Shown here: in pieces, positions 1 through 6,680 of the stretch | Layout of the letters: each line of letters starts with the position of its first letter | Numbering within the stretch: position 1 is the stretch's first letter | DNA from: Gammaproteobacteria bacterium | GTDB taxonomy: Bacteria; Pseudomonadota; Gammaproteobacteria; Thiohalospirales; Thiohalospiraceae | DNA length: 8,166 nt | Reading direction: 5' to 3' | Assembly (NCBI GenBank): GCA_014762485.1 | Contig: JABURU010000325.1 | Coordinates: 1-8,166 of the forward strand | Translations under genes and position numbers: made by a program | Notes under the pieces: generated by a model | Seen by the model: only the letters and a program-made list of their open reading frames with translations | What the model was told of the DNA's origin: nothing | Databases searched by the model: none

Positions 1-148
1 CCAACTCCATATAGCGTGCAAAGGTAATCTGGCCGCCCTGTGCATGCATTTCTGAGCGAATTAGATCCACCAGTTGCTGACTAAGGTGTTGTGCTTCAGC
101 GGGTGGCTGTGGGAGTGTTTCGAAGACTTGCTGGTCGATACCTTTCAA
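1..148 (-). CDS. MidA-family (COG1565) SAM-dependent methyltransferase, N-terminal fragment
   Basis: This is the first 49 codons of a gene that runs off the left edge. The reading ends in GGQITFARYMEL, which matches the opening block of the COG1565/DUF185 family (usual pattern GG.I.FARYMELALY.PGLGYY). That family includes mitochondrial NDUFAF7/MidA, an arginine methyltransferase for a complex I subunit; the bacterial substrate is not settled. The SAM-binding part lies outside the window. The start is uncertain. I chose TTG at 148 because an AGGA lies 9 bases upstream and because it leaves a normal-length leader before the conserved LPxPP block. An in-frame ATG at 211 has no ribosome binding site and would begin only 12 bases from the divergent folM start. 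The methyltransferase/pteridine reductase neighbourhood is, from memory, recurrent in gammaproteobacteria. Family assignment is fairly sure; the start is not. Confidence 0.72.
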   Translation of the reverse strand, partial: MKGIDQQVFETLPQPPAEAQHLSQQLVDLIRSEMHAQGGQITFARYMEL

Positions 149-223
149 GGGAGACTGTCCTGATGGTGTTTTTTTGTTACAGTGTCCGACATCCGATAAG
201 CCATCGAGCATAACACAGCAGCT

Positions 224-958
224 ATGACAAACAAGGTTGTCCTGATCACTGGCGCGGCCCACCGCATTGGCGCCACCGTTGCCCGCACCCTGCATGCCGA
301 GGGGATGAATATCGTCATCCACTATCGCTCATCCCGTGATGCGGCATTGGCGCTACAGGAAGAGCTGCACCAGTCCCGCCCCGATTCGGTGGTACTGGTA
401 CAGGCGGATATGCTGGAAACCGAGAAGCTCAAACCGATGGTAAAAGAGGCCTATAACGCCTGGGGTCGCCTGGATGTGCTGATCAATAACGCCTCGACCT
501 TTTACCCCACACCGATGGGGGCGGTAGAAGACGAGCAGTGGGATGATCTGATGGGCAGTAACCTGAAGGCACCGTTTTTCCTCTCGCAGGCGGCGGCACC
601 CTACCTGAAAATCACCAAGGGCTGCATCGTCAATATTGTTGATATCCATGCCGAGCGGCCACTGCGTAACTACCCGGTTTACTCGATGGCCAAGGCCGGA
701 TTAGTGATGCTAACCAAGTCACTGGCCGGAGAACTGGGACCGGAAATACGCGTTAATGCGGTAGCGCCAGGGGCGATCTTATGGCCAGAACACGACATGG
801 ACGATGTCACCAAGCAACGCATCGTTTCCCGCACCTTCTTGAAGCGGCAGGGTGAGCCAACGGATATCTCCAAGGCGATCCGCTTCTATATTGAGGCTGC
901 ACCCTATATTAGTGGACAGATCATCGCGGTAGATGGAGGACGCTCACTGAACAGCTAG
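224..958 (+). CDS. folM: FolM-type pteridine reductase (short-chain dehydrogenase/reductase)
   Basis: A 244-residue cytoplasmic NADPH-dependent reductase, expected to reduce dihydropterins (dihydromonapterin, also dihydrofolate) to tetrahydro forms. The Rossmann signature TGAAHRIG is at 9-16, followed by HYRSS at 33-37, which resembles the HYHRS loop that selects NADPH in Leishmania PTR1. The NNAS motif is at 88-91. The catalytic set is Asp140, Tyr153 and Lys157, with Asp and Tyr 13 residues apart exactly as in PTR1 (Asp181/Tyr194/Lys198); ordinary SDR enzymes have Ser where Asp140 sits, so this separates it from FabG. Length is normal and the C-terminal ISGQIIAVDGG block is intact. The ATG at 224 lacks an obvious Shine-Dalgarno sequence, but the conserved strand VVLITG begins right after it, so the start cannot be much later. 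It diverges from the methyltransferase gene and converges on the kinase gene 13 bases away. A generic SDR function is the main alternative. Confidence 0.88.
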   Translation: MTNKVVLITGAAHRIGATVARTLHAEGMNIVIHYRSSRDAALALQEELHQSRPDSVVLVQADMLETEKLKPMVKEAYNAWGRLDVLINNASTFYPTPMGAVEDEQWDDLMGSNLKAPFFLSQAAAPYLKITKGCIVNIVDIHAERPLRNYPVYSMAKAGLVMLTKSLAGELGPEIRVNAVAPGAILWPEHDMDDVTKQRIVSRTFLKRQGEPTDISKAIRFYIEAAPYISGQIIAVDGGRSLNS

Positions 959-963
959 TGAGC
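942..963. repeat. Inverted repeat at the folM/kinase convergent junction
   Basis: GCTCACT (942-948) and AGTGAGC (957-963) form a perfect 7-bp stem around an 8-base loop and span the folM stop codon. Neither strand has a T-run after the stem, so it is not a classical intrinsic terminator. It is the only hairpin I see between the two convergent genes and could weakly end transcription or protect 3' ends, but this is inference and chance is possible. Confidence 0.35.
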
Positions 964-971
964 AGGAGGAC

Positions 972-3900
972 TTACTGGGCGTCGTTATGCAGCCACTGTT
1001 CTATTGTTGATTTCAGGATTTCTATCTTCACTGGCTTGGCGATGTGATCATCCATGCCGGCACCGAGGCAACTCTCACGATCACTAGTGCTAGCATCGGC
1101 CGTCATCGCCACAATAGGTATCGGGCGGCCAGCCAGGTAATCACGTATCTGCCGGATGGCCTCAAAACCGTCCATGACCGGCATGTGACAATCCATTAAC
1201 ACCAGATCAACCTCTTCGGTCTTCATCTTATCAACCGCAATTTGGCCATTTTCCGCTACCAGTACCTGGTAGCCCATGCGCTCCAGCATCGATTTGGCCA
1301 CCATCTGGTTAACCTGGTTATCTTCAACCAGCAAGATATTATGCATTGCTTTATTCTCAAGTGTCGTTGCACGTTTTATATCATGTTGAAGCGCATCGCC
1401 CAACTCCAGGCGGTGAAAACATTGTTGCAGCTCAGCCTGTGAAACCGGTAATTCCAGGCTCCAGTCTGTTTCAAAGTCCAGTGTCTGATATGACGGCCTG
1501 AGATATATAACCGGCACACCTTTTTGGGCCAGCTGTTCTATCTTGTTCAGCAATGTCTTATCGCAATCATCACTACAATCTACTACAAGCAGGTCGATTT
1601 GGTATTGAATATTATCAAACGTCTGCTGCCACTCACGTTTAAGTAATCGATGTATATGAGCCTGGTATCTGGTTAAATAATGAGTAAGAACTGGATCTTC
1701 ATCTCTACGTATTAAATATAAGACATGTTTATCATTTAACCAATGTGGCTCGTTATTTACGGATATTTTTTGTAATGGGATCGATACATCAAACCGGCTG
1801 CCACTCCCTTCTACCGATTCAACAACGATGCTACCACCCATATATTCAACAAGACGTTTGACGATACTTAAGCCTAACCCCGTACCACCGTATAATCGGC
1901 TGGTACTCATGTCCGCTTGCTGGAAAGGTTCGAAAACACTCTCCAGTTTATCAGCGCTTATCCACACCCCTGTATCGATCACACTTAGGTTAAGTTGAAC
2001 ATCATCCTTATTCTCTTGACACATAACTTGCAGTTTAATACTGCCGGACAGGGTGAATTTTATTGCATTGTTTAATAGGTTATTTATGATTTGCTTTAGT
2101 CGAAGCTCATCACCTTTGACTAATGGCAACTCTGTCGGCAGATCGATTTGATAGTCGACCTTGGAGGCATCAATACTGAGGCGTGCAAGCTCACTACAAT
2201 CATTAATCATTTCTTGCAAGTTAATGCAATCTGGATCTAATTCCAGCTTGCCAACTTCAATTTTCGATATATCAAGAATATCATTTAATATGCTTAATAA
2301 TGTCTGCGACGAACTAATCGCGACATGCACCATATCTTTGGGGCCACCCTCCTCGAGATCATGCTCTAATAACTGCAAGATACCCATTACCCCATTCAGA
2401 GGGGTACGCACTTCATGACTCATCATCGCAAGAAAGTTTGATTTAGCTTCATTAGCAACCTCGGCCTTGGTTTTGGCAGAAATTAGTTCTTGCTCATAGC
2501 GGCGCTGCTCACTAATGTCACGCACGACGGCGGCGAACATTATTTTCTCACCCACGCGAATTTGATCTACATTAATTGATACTGGAAATGTGCTTTTGTC
2601 TTTTCTTAAGCCACGCAGGCTTCGATACATTCCCATAAACCCCATACTGCCTGTTGTCACAGCATCGCTCATGTATTGATCATGGTGAGTCGCGTAGGGC
2701 GAAGGCATTAACAGGGAAACATTTTTATTAATTAACTCCTCTTCCTGGTAGCCAAACATACTACATAAGCTATCATTCACGCTTTCAATATTGCCAAACT
2801 GATCGGCAATAACGATACCTTCGGCGATTACTTCAAATAAGGCAGATAACTTTCCCTGATTATATTCAAGTTCATCGGTATGGATATTGATACTCTCAAA
2901 CAGACTCTGCAATCTTTGGCTTAATCTTCCGATTTCATCCTTTCTTTTTATCGGCAGGGCAGGAATATTTTTGCCTGTTTTAAAAGACAAAATAGAGTCT
3001 AGTATCTGATCTGTGGCTCTGGAAACATTTTTAATAAAAAACAGATACGCAACCAAAGACAATAAAATAATTATCGCCACTATCAGGACTGCCTTATCTA
3101 ACTGTTTCTTTATAATTTGATCCAGTTGTTCTAATGATACCGCTATATAAAAGCTCATGGGCTGATTTAGCCTGTGTGCCGAGTTTACTGAGTACTTAAT
3201 TGATAGATATTTATACCCATCTATGTGACTAGTGATATGCCTATTATTATAATTATGACTTGTTATTATCGGTATTTCATTGTCTTCTTTAGAGACCAAA
3301 CCAACATCCCATCCGTCCTTTTTATCAAAGCTAATTTTTAATACCTTATCGCTACCATAGACGAAATATTTTTCGTGACCCGAATAAACCCTGTTCATCG
3401 CATCATTTACGAACAATCCATCCGGAAGGATCTTCATTAATGCATAGGCGTATATTTCACCCTTAAATTTTAACGGCTGCAGTATAAAGAGTTTCGGTGC
3501 AGACTGGTTTTTAAGACTATCGTCAAAAATAATCGCTCTGTCCAACGGGGTGGTCTGTTTTAGCCTTTGAATAATTGTTGCTGGCAGGTTCGACCTGGAA
3601 GTCGTCGTATTGATGATATTCACGGGTCCCGCGATCTTGTTAATCTCAATCACTCGGGGATCCGTAGTATCAGCCGATATTAGAAATAGATGAGGGAAAT
3701 ATTCTATATTTCCGATATAGTGCTGCAAACTAGCATTCGGTATGGGCTGGCTTATACCGGGTTGAGAGAAAAACTGATGTATCTTCGGCCGTTTTTCCAA
3801 CATCTCTATTTCGTGATGAGCTGATGAAATGTGCCGTTCTAGCCGATATACATCACCCTGAGCCTCTTCACGTATCTCGCCTACCGCTCTGTCCATGAGT

Positions 3901-4007
3901 AATTCATAGGCAAACTGATAATATGAATAGCTAATCGCCGCAGCCATTACTATTAAAGTGGTAACCGATATCAATACCAGCCGATGAAAGGTATATTGCC
4001 TGACCAT
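972..4007 (-). CDS. Membrane hybrid sensor histidine kinase (periplasmic sensor-HAMP-FixL-like PAS-HisKA-HATPase-pseudo-REC-REC)
   Basis: A 1011-residue inner-membrane hybrid kinase. TM1 is about 10-31; a periplasmic sensor (about 32-304, possibly dCache, without cysteine) follows; TM2 is about 306-325 and HAMP about 326-380. A PAS domain (385-500) resembles FixL, with His442 and Arg462 at the haem-ligand and distal-arginine positions. HisKA has the H-box SHEVRTPLNG with His531 as phosphoacceptor. The ATPase domain has its N-box Asn at 647, F-box near 692-695 and G2 box GGTGLGLS at 707-714, but its G1 box is DTGVW (678-682), with Trp in place of a conserved Gly. Residues 758-868 look like a receiver that lost its acidic pair and Lys. 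The last receiver is complete: Glu895/Asp896, Asp939, Thr969, Lys991. No Hpt domain or response regulator is present, so an Hpt partner elsewhere is expected. The ATG follows an in-frame TAA four codons upstream; ribosome binding is weak. Probably co-transcribed with the upstream TlpA-like gene. The signal sensed is unknown. Confidence 0.93.
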   Translation of the reverse strand: MVRQYTFHRLVLISVTTLIVMAAAISYSYYQFAYELLMDRAVGEIREEAQGDVYRLERHISSAHHEIEMLEKRPKIHQFFSQPGISQPIPNASLQHYIGNIEYFPHLFLISADTTDPRVIEINKIAGPVNIINTTTSRSNLPATIIQRLKQTTPLDRAIIFDDSLKNQSAPKLFILQPLKFKGEIYAYALMKILPDGLFVNDAMNRVYSGHEKYFVYGSDKVLKISFDKKDGWDVGLVSKEDNEIPIITSHNYNNRHITSHIDGYKYLSIKYSVNSAHRLNQPMSFYIAVSLEQLDQIIKKQLDKAVLIVAIIILLSLVAYLFFIKNVSRATDQILDSILSFKTGKNIPALPIKRKDEIGRLSQRLQSLFESINIHTDELEYNQGKLSALFEVIAEGIVIADQFGNIESVNDSLCSMFGYQEEELINKNVSLLMPSPYATHHDQYMSDAVTTGSMGFMGMYRSLRGLRKDKSTFPVSINVDQIRVGEKIMFAAVVRDISEQRRYEQELISAKTKAEVANEAKSNFLAMMSHEVRTPLNGVMGILQLLEHDLEEGGPKDMVHVAISSSQTLLSILNDILDISKIEVGKLELDPDCINLQEMINDCSELARLSIDASKVDYQIDLPTELPLVKGDELRLKQIINNLLNNAIKFTLSGSIKLQVMCQENKDDVQLNLSVIDTGVWISADKLESVFEPFQQADMSTSRLYGGTGLGLSIVKRLVEYMGGSIVVESVEGSGSRFDVSIPLQKISVNNEPHWLNDKHVLYLIRRDEDPVLTHYLTRYQAHIHRLLKREWQQTFDNIQYQIDLLVVDCSDDCDKTLLNKIEQLAQKGVPVIYLRPSYQTLDFETDWSLELPVSQAELQQCFHRLELGDALQHDIKRATTLENKAMHNILLVEDNQVNQMVAKSMLERMGYQVLVAENGQIAVDKMKTEEVDLVLMDCHMPVMDGFEAIRQIRDYLAGRPIPIVAMTADASTSDRESCLGAGMDDHIAKPVKIEILKSTIEQWLHNDAQ

Positions 4008-4074
4008 TACTCTAGGTTACTTATTATCCACACATCCTCCCTACTTTTTTACAGGCTTTTATCGGACGCGACAA

Positions 4075-5334
4075 CTATTCCGCTAGCAATTTGGCTATCT
4101 TTTGTTCAATATCCGCACTCATCCAGTCCACCCCACCATATACGCCATATATAATCTTGCCTTGTCGATCAAGGACATAACTTGATGGAAAAGCAAAAAC
4201 CTTCCACGACTTTAAAGTATCGCCGTTTGTGTCCAGCAATACCGGAAAAGTCACCGCTACCTTACTTTTTAAAAATGCGCTGATCTCTGCACGTGGTTCG
4301 GCCATGTTAACGGCCAAGATTTCAAAATCGTCTCGTGAATGGCTTTCATACAGTCGCTGCATCGATGGCATTTCATGCACGCAGGGCGGGCACCAGCTGG
4401 CCCAGAAGTTTACCAGCACCACCTTGCCACGATAATCAGCAATGTTATGTAACCGGTTGTTCATATCGTGTAGCCGTAAAACAGGTGGCACCTGATTGCC
4501 CGCATAATTTTTTAAACTTCGATCCGACTTGCCCTCTTTTATACGGGTAAAGACTTCAGGCCCATGCCGATATTGCCTCTGTTTGTTTATAAACATTAAA
4601 CGATAGGCCGCACGGAATAATATTTTCGCTAGTTGCCTGGCTTTTTTTGCTTCATATACAACGGCATCGGGCCGAAAATAAAAACGATCTCGAACATCGG
4701 CTATGGATTCAATAAATACATCACTATTAGCTGACTCAAAACTGGCAACAGTTGCCTTTATTCGCCAAAACCAGGGGGATAGTTTTGGCTGAATGATATA
4801 AAGAGAGGCATTTGTCTGTGCCACTATCGGCATCAATTCAGCTGGCTTACCTGGCTCTACACCAGGACGATAAAGTTTGGGATGTAACAAGATAACGGAA
4901 GGGATGGCTGTAGTGGCTGTTTTATGCCAACGCTTTAGACCACGTAATAGTGGTATCGCGCCTCGCCCCGGGCTAAATAACACCACTTTTTTGCTATCCC
5001 GACTGGCCGCATCAATAACCTGTTTAACAAGCGCGCCATCCATTTTATCCATGCTGCTCTGTGTCGTAGGTAAAAAATGCGCCGCGTGCAAGTCGACTAC
5101 CCAGACCTCTATTCCCAGCGCGGCCAATGCCCTGGCCTGCTCATGATCAGCTGTCTTAATGCCGCTCTCTGCTGGCAACCATAACATGCGTAACGGAGAG
5201 TCCGCTGTATATATCGTTATTGGTATTTCAATATCATCACCGCTTTTAAGTTCCAGCTCTCTGGATTCTGCATATAGCAACGACGAAAAAAGCAGTAAAA
5301 ATATGAAACCACCGCTAGTAATAGCTCTATTCAT
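4075..5334 (-). CDS. Secreted TlpA/ResA-like thiol-disulfide oxidoreductase fused to a degenerate alpha/beta-hydrolase-like domain
   Basis: A 419-residue exported protein. Residues 1-22 form a signal peptide (hydrophobic 9-21, likely cut after LLYA) without a lipobox cysteine, so it is probably soluble periplasmic. The C-terminal 283-419 is a TlpA/ResA-type thioredoxin fold: WASWCPPC puts the active cysteines at 315 and 318, and the cis-proline is Pro383 in FAFPSSY. These are the only cysteines in the protein. Such domains reduce or exchange disulfides, for example in cytochrome c maturation or envelope redox control. Residues about 25-250 read like an alpha/beta hydrolase (WLPAESG, WVVDLH, VVLFSPGRG), but the nucleophile elbow is SPGRG (121-125), with Gly123 where the catalytic Ser is expected, so that part is probably not a hydrolase. 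Plain TlpA proteins are roughly 150-200 residues. The ATG has no good Shine-Dalgarno, but it opens the signal peptide. It sits 67 bases upstream of the kinase. The target is unknown. Confidence 0.85.
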   Translation of the reverse strand: MNRAITSGGFIFLLLFSSLLYAESRELELKSGDDIEIPITIYTADSPLRMLWLPAESGIKTADHEQARALAALGIEVWVVDLHAAHFLPTTQSSMDKMDGALVKQVIDAASRDSKKVVLFSPGRGAIPLLRGLKRWHKTATTAIPSVILLHPKLYRPGVEPGKPAELMPIVAQTNASLYIIQPKLSPWFWRIKATVASFESANSDVFIESIADVRDRFYFRPDAVVYEAKKARQLAKILFRAAYRLMFINKQRQYRHGPEVFTRIKEGKSDRSLKNYAGNQVPPVLRLHDMNNRLHNIADYRGKVVLVNFWASWCPPCVHEMPSMQRLYESHSRDDFEILAVNMAEPRAEISAFLKSKVAVTFPVLLDTNGDTLKSWKVFAFPSSYVLDRQGKIIYGVYGGVDWMSADIEQKIAKLLAE

Positions 5335-5467
5335 ACTGGGTCACAATTTAGAAAATTAACTATTATTAATAGCAAATGATGCTCATGCTTTTTATTTTCG
5401 TTTGAGCTAGTATACAACCATTCACCGCAGGCTGGTGACGCCTTCAACGGATTTAACAGGATTGATT
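5335..5467. promoter_or_regulatory. Divergent intergenic region between the TlpA-like and barrel genes
   Basis: This AT-rich gap must hold the promoters for both divergent genes. It contains a perfect 13-base palindrome, CTATTA-T-TAATAG (5360-5372), that could be an operator. A TATACA at 5411-5416 is a possible -10 for the plus strand, but no convincing -35 accompanies it. No clear minus-strand promoter is visible. A chance origin for an AT-only palindrome in AT-rich DNA is quite possible. Confidence 0.35.
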
Positions 5468-5962
5468 ATGAAAATCATAAGAATACTTGCATTGGCTCTG
5501 TTTGCCTCTTCGTTTACTTTGCACGCAGCCGAAAAGTCCGCCGCGACAAATTATTATGGCTTGAGTTTTATGGAAGTTAGCAGCAGTGCAGGCACGACAA
5601 ACTATGCTCCCACCGGCATACTGTTACGCCTGGGTCATCGTTTTAGTTATGATTTTGCATTGGAGTTTCATACCGGCTCCGCAAGCAGCGGCAGTAGCCT
5701 GGCCATCGATCGCATTAACAGCTTCCTGATGCGCTGGGAGATGCCTTATGAGCGATTCCACTTACATACCATGGTCGGCCTTTCTCGAGTCGTATTTGAT
5801 GATACCAATGGCAAGGTTGTTAATGATGGTGGTTCATATGGTGTAGGTGCCCGCTTTGAGACTAACGGCCCGTATGACATACAGCTGGAGTGGATGAGTT
5901 ACATCGGCCTGGATGCTTATAATACTGATTCCATCAATATTGGCTTTATTCGTTATTTCTAA
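5468..5962 (+). CDS. Small outer-membrane beta-barrel protein
   Basis: A 164-residue exported protein. Residues 1-20 are a classical signal peptide (MKIIR, then a hydrophobic run, cleavage near LHA-AE). The mature part, about 144 residues, is made of alternating polar/aromatic stretches typical of amphipathic strands (about 48-58, 60-68, 80-91, 95-108, 120-132, 135-146, 154-164) separated by Gly/Ser/Asn/Asp turns, and ends IRYF with Phe164 as last residue, the usual beta-signal for BAM insertion. This fits a seven- or eight-strand barrel of the OmpA-N/OmpW-like size class; the role is not recognised. No cysteines. I start at ATG 5468 because AGGA at 5458-5461 lies 6 bases before it and the signal peptide begins there; a GTG at 5435 is in frame but would put eleven polar residues ahead of it. 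It diverges from the TlpA-like gene and is followed by a terminator, so it is likely monocistronic. Confidence 0.78.
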   Translation: MKIIRILALALFASSFTLHAAEKSAATNYYGLSFMEVSSSAGTTNYAPTGILLRLGHRFSYDFALEFHTGSASSGSSLAIDRINSFLMRWEMPYERFHLHTMVGLSRVVFDDTNGKVVNDGGSYGVGARFETNGPYDIQLEWMSYIGLDAYNTDSINIGFIRYF

Positions 5963-5987
5963 TCAAACTGCCTGAATTACTCTATGT

Positions 5988-6009
5988 AGGAGGCTACGGC
6001 CTCCTTTTT
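5988..6009 (+). terminator. Rho-independent terminator of the barrel gene
   Basis: AGGAGGC (5988-5994) pairs with GCCTCCT (5999-6005) around a TACG tetraloop, and the stem runs into five T residues (6005-6009). It begins 25 bases after the barrel stop. The T-run overlaps the stop codon of the opposing CBS gene; the minus-strand reading of the hairpin lacks a T-run, so it should work mainly on the plus strand. Confidence 0.82.
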
Positions 6010-6604
6010 AATGCCCATGTAACAGCGCATTCTCCAGCTCGGCAAAGTTTCCAGCCTTACCAGCCACGTCTATCTCTTCCCCGGTTAAAACACTGATCAA
6101 TGTGCTGGAGAATATTCCTCTTACCCTCATCGCTTCATGTTCTCCCGCCCCATCTACCACCAGGGCATGCTGACGACCAACGCGTTTCATCGTCTCCACG
6201 ATATCTCCAACCCGACTGTTTAACACCTCACCCAGGGTCAGTACTTCCATTTGTAATAGTGGTGTCATGATATCTTTCACACTAATTTCATTATGGTTTG
6301 TACCCACTTCTCGCGCGTAATTCAAAGGCTTCTCACCTAATAAATCTGTCGCGGTGATTAATCCCTGCAACATCTCCTGTTGATCCGTAACCAGCAACAT
6401 ACGAATACCATTGGCGATCATCCGATCATTGGCTTCCGATATCGAAGCATTGGCCCCTATCGTTACCGCTGTGACTTTTATCAGATCGGTCATCACTAAG
6501 TAGGCCAGTGAATCCATCGTAATATTAGACTCAAAGATCATACTGGGACGATGATAAGTAATACGTGTACCGACCGACTTTAACTCGAGAGGTTTGTATG
6601 TCAT
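6008..6604 (-). CDS. Protein with two CBS domains
   Basis: A 198-residue soluble protein with a CBS pair (Bateman module), which typically binds adenine nucleotides such as AMP, ATP or SAM and acts as a regulator. CBS1 is about 38-92 (VMTDLIKV, then the ANDRMIANGIRMLLV helix-strand and GLITATDLLGEKP). CBS2 is about 108-172 (VKDIMTPL, then the MKRVGRQHALVV and VRGIFSSTLI blocks). No catalytic or membrane domain is attached, so it is probably a stand-alone CBS protein that works on a partner; the ligand is unknown. I choose ATG at 6604: a good promoter places the transcript start near 6629, a short AGG precedes this codon, and the MTYKPLEL opening resembles relatives. A GTG at 6622 is in frame but would leave almost no leader. 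The stop codon overlaps the T-run of the barrel gene's terminator. It diverges from the HAD gene. Confidence 0.82.
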   Translation of the reverse strand: MTYKPLELKSVGTRITYHRPSMIFESNITMDSLAYLVMTDLIKVTAVTIGANASISEANDRMIANGIRMLLVTDQQEMLQGLITATDLLGEKPLNYAREVGTNHNEISVKDIMTPLLQMEVLTLGEVLNSRVGDIVETMKRVGRQHALVVDGAGEHEAMRVRGIFSSTLISVLTGEEIDVAGKAGNFAELENALLHGH

Positions 6605-6635
6605 GGCCCTGATCTCGTGCACCTGTTATCTACAA

Positions 6636-6664
6636 CATATAGACTACCCATCTCAGCATTTCAA
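6636..6664 (-). promoter_or_regulatory. Sigma70-type promoter for the CBS gene
   Basis: Read on the minus strand, TTGAAA (6659-6664, 5 of 6 to the -35 consensus) is followed after exactly 17 bases by TATATG (6636-6641, 4 of 6 to the -10 consensus). Transcription would begin near 6629, giving a leader of about 25 bases to the ATG at 6604, which supports that start. Confidence 0.5.
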
Positions 6665-6680
6665 AACGGTTAATTCGCTT

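Noticed and set aside
353..873. Open frames on the minus strand inside folM (353-649 and 679-873)
   Set aside because: No family resemblance or ribosome binding site, and both lie wholly within a well-supported gene.
4008..4074. A strong GGGAGG followed closely by ATG or GTG mini-frames ahead of the kinase start, looking like a leader peptide
   Set aside because: The mini-frames are only three or four codons long and the GGGAGG is too close to the ATG for normal initiation; there is no attenuator-like hairpin.
4229..5359. Several plus-strand open frames opposite the TlpA-like gene
   Set aside because: They mirror the real gene, have no recognisable motifs, and the minus-strand frame carries a signal peptide and a CPPC active site.
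5435..5467. GTG at 5435 as the start of the barrel gene
   Set aside because: It would place eleven polar residues before the signal peptide; ATG 5468 has AGGA at good spacing.
6594..6680. Upstream TTG (6594) as start for the HAD gene
   Set aside because: It adds 29 residues unlike the family, overlaps the divergent CBS coding region and crosses the predicted CBS promoter.
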